The notes beneath the pieces were generated by a model. It saw nothing but the letters and a program-made list of their open reading frames with translations, searched no databases and was not told the DNA's origin. Below, one piece after another: positions 60,342 through 64,000 of a stretch of DNA of 64,000 nucleotides. The stretch covers positions 14,484,880 through 14,548,879 of the forward strand of contig CATQJL010000112.1 of NCBI GenBank assembly GCA_958299035.1. The letters run 5' to 3'. Within the stretch, counting starts at the first letter, position 1, and each line of letters begins with the position of its first letter. The position numbers and the translations under genes were made by a program. Source of the stretch: Cylicocyclus nassatus. Lineage: Eukaryota > Nematoda > Chromadorea > Rhabditida > Strongylidae.

Positions 60342-61604
60342 CAGGGCCCGGCACGAGGTGGGCAGACGGGGTTTTCCAAAACGAATTCCCCTTTGACCCC
60401 AATAGTTTTTACGAATACCCCCTTGAGCCCAAAAATGACGCTCTGTGCTTGTGGAACGAGAGCACCGGCCATACTTTGCCTAAAAGCGCTCAAAAGCGCT
60501 CAAAATGCTTAAATTCCTTTGACTCCTCACCTGTATCAAGATAGAAAACAGGAAGAAGAATAAGCAAGGAAAATGATGAAGGAATGAAAAAATATCAAGG
60601 AACGCAGTCATAGGACTGAGAGACGCCGTTCCCGCGCGTATCGATTGACTGGGGCGCGCTTTCCAGCTTAGAAAGCTAGGCGGCTGATGCGATTTTGGGC
60701 TCGAACAAAGACAAGAAGAGGAGTTTCGGAACCAAAATCTCACCATATAGTAAACTTTAGGTGAACAACAGATTTATGTAAAAATTTTGAAAAAATTATG
60801 TGAATTGAAACTTTTTCCCACCTCAGGTGGGCATTAGGTGGGCAATTGCCCACCTAATTTGGAAAAAAGTTAAGCACGCTCTTCATTCACATAAGTTTTT
60901 CATAATTTTTCATACATTGTTCCTTAGTCCTACTGCGCGTATACACACCAAGTCTTTCGTTTTCTCTGCGCTGCAAACGAGCCATTTTTACATTTTTTGA
61001 TAGTGGGAAATTTTCAGAAAAAAGCTTGCCACAACCTTCATTCACATAGTTTTTCAATAAAACTTCTAAAATAAGCCCTGCAGGCCTGTGTTCATGTGCC
61101 TCCCAAGTTTCATACCGTATGGTCATCTGTGTGCTGCAAACGAGCCATTTGAATTTACATCTTCATTTACCAGTTTTGCGAAATTCTTGGAAAAAATGCT
61201 TATTACGCCTCCCATTCACATAAGTTTTTCATAACATTTCATGCTTTGTTTCTACTAGCCTCTCTTTGTTCGCTTACGTAATTTGGTGCTATATCATTAC
61301 GCCTGCATTGAGAACTGATCATGTAATCATGCTGTTCAACGGCATCGCTCATGCGACTTCGCGCACGCGGCAATTAGCGGCAACGCGCGTAGTGCGCGCG
61401 AAGTCTGCTGGGCATTGAGGTTTAGGAAAACTACTTTCCGATGAATCAGATGTATAACGTAAGCATGATTCAACCTTTTTTTGCTTGCACTTGGAATCTT
61501 CTTCCGGGGCTCCGCCCCGGATCCCGCAAAAACGATATCCCCTTTGCTTTTTGGCCCCAAAACGATTTCCAGCTTGTCATTTGCCCACCTCGTGCCGGGC
61601 CCTG
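60342..61604 (+). mobile_element. hAT-like non-autonomous element, 1,263 bp, intact ends and 8-bp target duplication
   Basis: Both ends carry CAGGGCCCGGCACGAGGTGG in inverted orientation. The element is flanked by a perfect 8-bp direct repeat, AGCGAAAT, at 60,334-60,341 and 61,605-61,612. Inside is a palindrome of CCCACCT motifs near 60,817-60,865. No transposase frame is present, so it depends on one elsewhere. It is the reference copy for the split copy at 53,724-56,416 and the shorter copy at 10,346-11,164. Confidence 0.92.
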
Positions 61605-64000
61605 AGCGAAATGCTGACAGGCAATGAGAAAACGCCTTTGGCCGGCAAAGTCCCATCGTCACCTCCCCGCGGTGCCGGCTGGCAACGGGGACCAACCCCG
61701 GCAAACGACGAGGGCACTGTCCCGCCAGGCGGAGCGACGCGCCGGGGACTGTACGAATCAGTCGTGTCACATGCATCGGACTATTAAGGAATTTTGTCAA
61801 GCTGCTAGGGCGTCCCCCGGAGGCGACGCGCGTCATTGCCCGCATGGCGCGAATAGTGAGCTAGGGCTACCTGCCCCCGGACGAGGCAGGCCAAAGAAGC
61901 GAGTCCAGGAAATCCGACTAGCGACGATCAATATAGGAACGCTGACGAGCCGCAGTCGGGAGCTATGCGATAGGCTGAAGGAACGACACGTCGACATCGC
62001 ATGTGTACAGGAAACGAAATGGAAAGGGAGGCAGGCAAAGGACATCGGCGACGGATATCGCTTGTACTACACGGGAGATAGCAGCCGCCAGAACGGAGTC
62101 GCGATCATCGTCAACGGTAGATACCGCGAATTAGTGACCGAAGTGACGCGCATCTCAGATAGATTGATGGCGATGAAGATCGAAGCAGATGATGCCACGC
62201 TCCGAATAGTCTCGTGTTATGCCCCGCAAGCCGCATGTACCGAAGCCGAGAAGGACGTGTTTTGGAGGGACTTCGACATCCTGCTAAGGACATTCGACGC
62301 TGCAGATTACATCTTCGTAGGAGGCGATCTCAATGGGCACGTTGGCCACGAACACTATGGATTCAAGCGATACCATGGTGGAAACGGATACGGTCAGAGG
62401 AATGAAGATGGAGAACGCATCCTGGAAGCAGCAGAAGCACACGACTTGGCGATAGCGAATACATTCTTCAAGAAGCGAGAGTCACATTTGATCACGTACG
62501 CGAGCGGAGAGCACTCAACTCAAATCGACTACTGGATGCTGCGCCGATGCCACTTGCCAATGGTGATGAACGCGAAGGTTATACCCACGGCGACACATGC
62601 ATTTGCGCCACAACACCGGTTGCTTGTACTGGATCTTCGACTGAACATCCACTTGCGGTCACGAGCCAGAAGGACGACTACAAAGAGGATCAAATGGTGG
62701 AAGCTCCCCGAACATCGCCAGCAAGTCAGAGATGCTCTTATCGATTTGAGGGTGTCGACGGATGATAAGGAGTCGATTGAAGAGCAATGGAATCGGATTA
62801 CTTCGCAGATACGATCGAGGGCCGAGACAATTTTGGGAACCACCAAGCCAGGACGTCGGTTTGTAGACAAGCAGATCTGGTGGTGGTCTGAGTCAGTCCA
62901 GCAAGTGATCAAGGAGAAGAAAGAAGCTTTCAAAGCCTGGCAACGCTCACACTCAAATGAAGACCTCCGTCGGTATCGAGAACAGAACTCGAAGGCGAAG
63001 CACGCGGTAGCCGAAGCAAAGGAAGCTCACTACAAGAGACTTTACGACGAGCTGGAAGGGCCTGCTGGAGCGAACAAGGTCTACCGACTGGCCGCTGCAC
63101 GACATCGAGCGAAGCAGGACATCGACCACGTCATGCACATTAAGGACGCAGAGGGCAACCTCCTGACGAAGCCGAGGGCAATACTCAAGCGGTGGAGTGA
63201 ATACTACAAAGGGCTATTTAATGAGGAGTTCCCGCACCCGTTAATACCGCAAGGAGCCCCCACATATGGACCGGTATCTCGGATCGAGGAGGCAGAAGTT
63301 GTGCAGGCACTGAGGAAGATGTCTAGCGGAAAAGCTCCGGGACCCGACGACATACCTGCTGAAGTGTGGAAGATGATGGGGCAGCGTGGAGCGGCATATC
63401 TCACATCGCTCTTTAACCGCATTATCGTAGACGGACAGTTGCCGCGAATCTGGACTACGAGTGTCACAGTCCCTATCTGGAAGGAAAAGGGCGACGTCAG
63501 CGACTGTTCAACATATCGACCAATACGATTGCTATGCCACACGATGAAGATCTTCGAACGAGTCATCGACGCACGCATTCGAAGTACAGTGGAGGTCACC
63601 CCGAATCAGTGCGGGTTTGTAAAAGGATCTGGCACCATCAACGCCATCCACGCGGTACGATTGCTAATGGAAAGACATTTGGAGAAACGGATTCCGATTC
63701 ACTTCGCATTCCTGGATTTAGAAAAGGCATTTGATCGGATACCACACGGGCTGATCTGGTATGCGCTGAGACAACACGACGTCCCAGAAGAGTACGTTCG
63801 CTGGATCAAACTCCTCTATACGAACACGACGGGCGCCATACGCTGTGCAGTGGGAACGTCAACGCCATTCCCAATCCAAGTCGGAGTACACCAAGGATCG
63901 GCTCTATCACCGCTTCTCTTTATACTGTGCATGGACACGGTGACCAAGGACATCCAGCTGCCGCATCCGTGGACGCTCCTTTACGCAGACGACGTCGAGC
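61605..64000 (+). mobile_element. RTE-like non-LTR retrotransposon, 5' part
   Basis: From about 61,605 the base composition becomes GC-rich and stays so to the window end. The region up to 61,770 is a presumed 5' untranslated leader (GC-rich, with CCCCGGCAAACG). The protein frame follows. The 3' end is outside the window, and the exact 5' boundary is uncertain because a hAT-like element abuts it. Confidence 0.85.
61771..64000 (+). CDS. RTE-type endonuclease / reverse transcriptase (runs off the window)
   Basis: The frame is open for 743 codons from the first in-frame ATG (MHRTIKEFCQAAR) to the window edge. An apurinic-type endonuclease domain begins near residue 50 (RLATINIGTL). It shows VQETKW (catalytic Glu 81), GGDLNGH (184-190), IDYWMLRR (from 252) and a QHR at 281-283. 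A linker of basic residues follows. The reverse transcriptase has SGKAPGPDD (from 519), motif A FLDLEKAFDR with Asp 649, motif B QGSALSP (from 708), and motif C YADD at 738-741. There is no gag-like first frame and no LTR, as expected for RTE elements. The protein would nick the target and copy its own RNA there. No stop or frameshift is seen, so the copy is young and may be full length. Confidence 0.93.
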   Translation, partial: MHRTIKEFCQAARASPGGDARHCPHGANSELGLPAPGRGRPKKRVQEIRLATINIGTLTSRSRELCDRLKERHVDIACVQETKWKGRQAKDIGDGYRLYYTGDSSRQNGVAIIVNGRYRELVTEVTRISDRLMAMKIEADDATLRIVSCYAPQAACTEAEKDVFWRDFDILLRTFDAADYIFVGGDLNGHVGHEHYGFKRYHGGNGYGQRNEDGERILEAAEAHDLAIANTFFKKRESHLITYASGEHSTQIDYWMLRRCHLPMVMNAKVIPTATHAFAPQHRLLVLDLRLNIHLRSRARRTTTKRIKWWKLPEHRQQVRDALIDLRVSTDDKESIEEQWNRITSQIRSRAETILGTTKPGRRFVDKQIWWWSESVQQVIKEKKEAFKAWQRSHSNEDLRRYREQNSKAKHAVAEAKEAHYKRLYDELEGPAGANKVYRLAAARHRAKQDIDHVMHIKDAEGNLLTKPRAILKRWSEYYKGLFNEEFPHPLIPQGAPTYGPVSRIEEAEVVQALRKMSSGKAPGPDDIPAEVWKMMGQRGAAYLTSLFNRIIVDGQLPRIWTTSVTVPIWKEKGDVSDCSTYRPIRLLCHTMKIFERVIDARIRSTVEVTPNQCGFVKGSGTINAIHAVRLLMERHLEKRIPIHFAFLDLEKAFDRIPHGLIWYALRQHDVPEEYVRWIKLLYTNTTGAIRCAVGTSTPFPIQVGVHQGSALSPLLFILCMDTVTKDIQLPHPWTLLYADDVE

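Noticed and set aside
60017..60544. 175-codon open frame on the plus strand
   Set aside because: It crosses the boundary into the hAT-like element, and a 122-codon frame opposes it; no motif or splice support.

Overview
The window looks like gene-poor, repeat-dense DNA of a nematode. Support for this: short introns (54-56 nt) with GT donors and TTTTAG or TTACAG acceptors, Tc1/mariner-type and hAT-type element ends, an RTE-like non-LTR retrotransposon, and a short secreted saposin-like start exon of the kind nematodes carry. A strongylid is plausible from the repeat style but is only an inference. No rRNA, CRISPR or bacterial-type operon is visible. Most long open frames are chance products of AT-rich DNA or of GC-rich inverted repeats.

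Layout. Positions 1-36,300 are a decayed, co-linear tandem array of a multi-kilobase unit: unit 1 about 1-13,700; unit 2 about 13,700-21,900; a shorter, recent re-duplication 21,900-25,150; unit 3 about 25,150-32,880; unit 4 about 32,880-36,300. A fragment of the same unit recurs at 57,830-59,825. Fold-back DNA elements and one hAT-like element interrupt the array. No intact gene could be assembled in it, although two blocks keep open frames in several copies.

Positions 36,300-53,100 hold the genes. There is a saposin-like signal-peptide exon (39,030-39,167) with no recognisable continuation. A tandem cluster of three cysteine-rich multi-exon genes follows (A 44,572-45,497; B 49,247-50,185; C 51,094-51,973). 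They are hard to see because every exon is at most 158 nt; the exons join in phase in all three copies. Each gene is preceded by a second cysteine-rich exon pair (41.2, 46.4 and 50.5 kb), and a fourth, decayed pair follows gene C at 52.3 kb. Fold-back mariner-like elements and TTAA-flanked elements have inserted between the repeats.

Positions 53,700-61,604 are nested DNA transposons: two hAT-like copies in opposite orientation, one split by two further fold-back elements, a fold-back element carrying tRNA-like sequence in both arms, and a CTGCAG-rich TTA-flanked element. From about 61,605 to the window end lies the 5' part of an RTE-type retrotransposon whose endonuclease plus reverse transcriptase frame is open for 743 codons and runs off the window.
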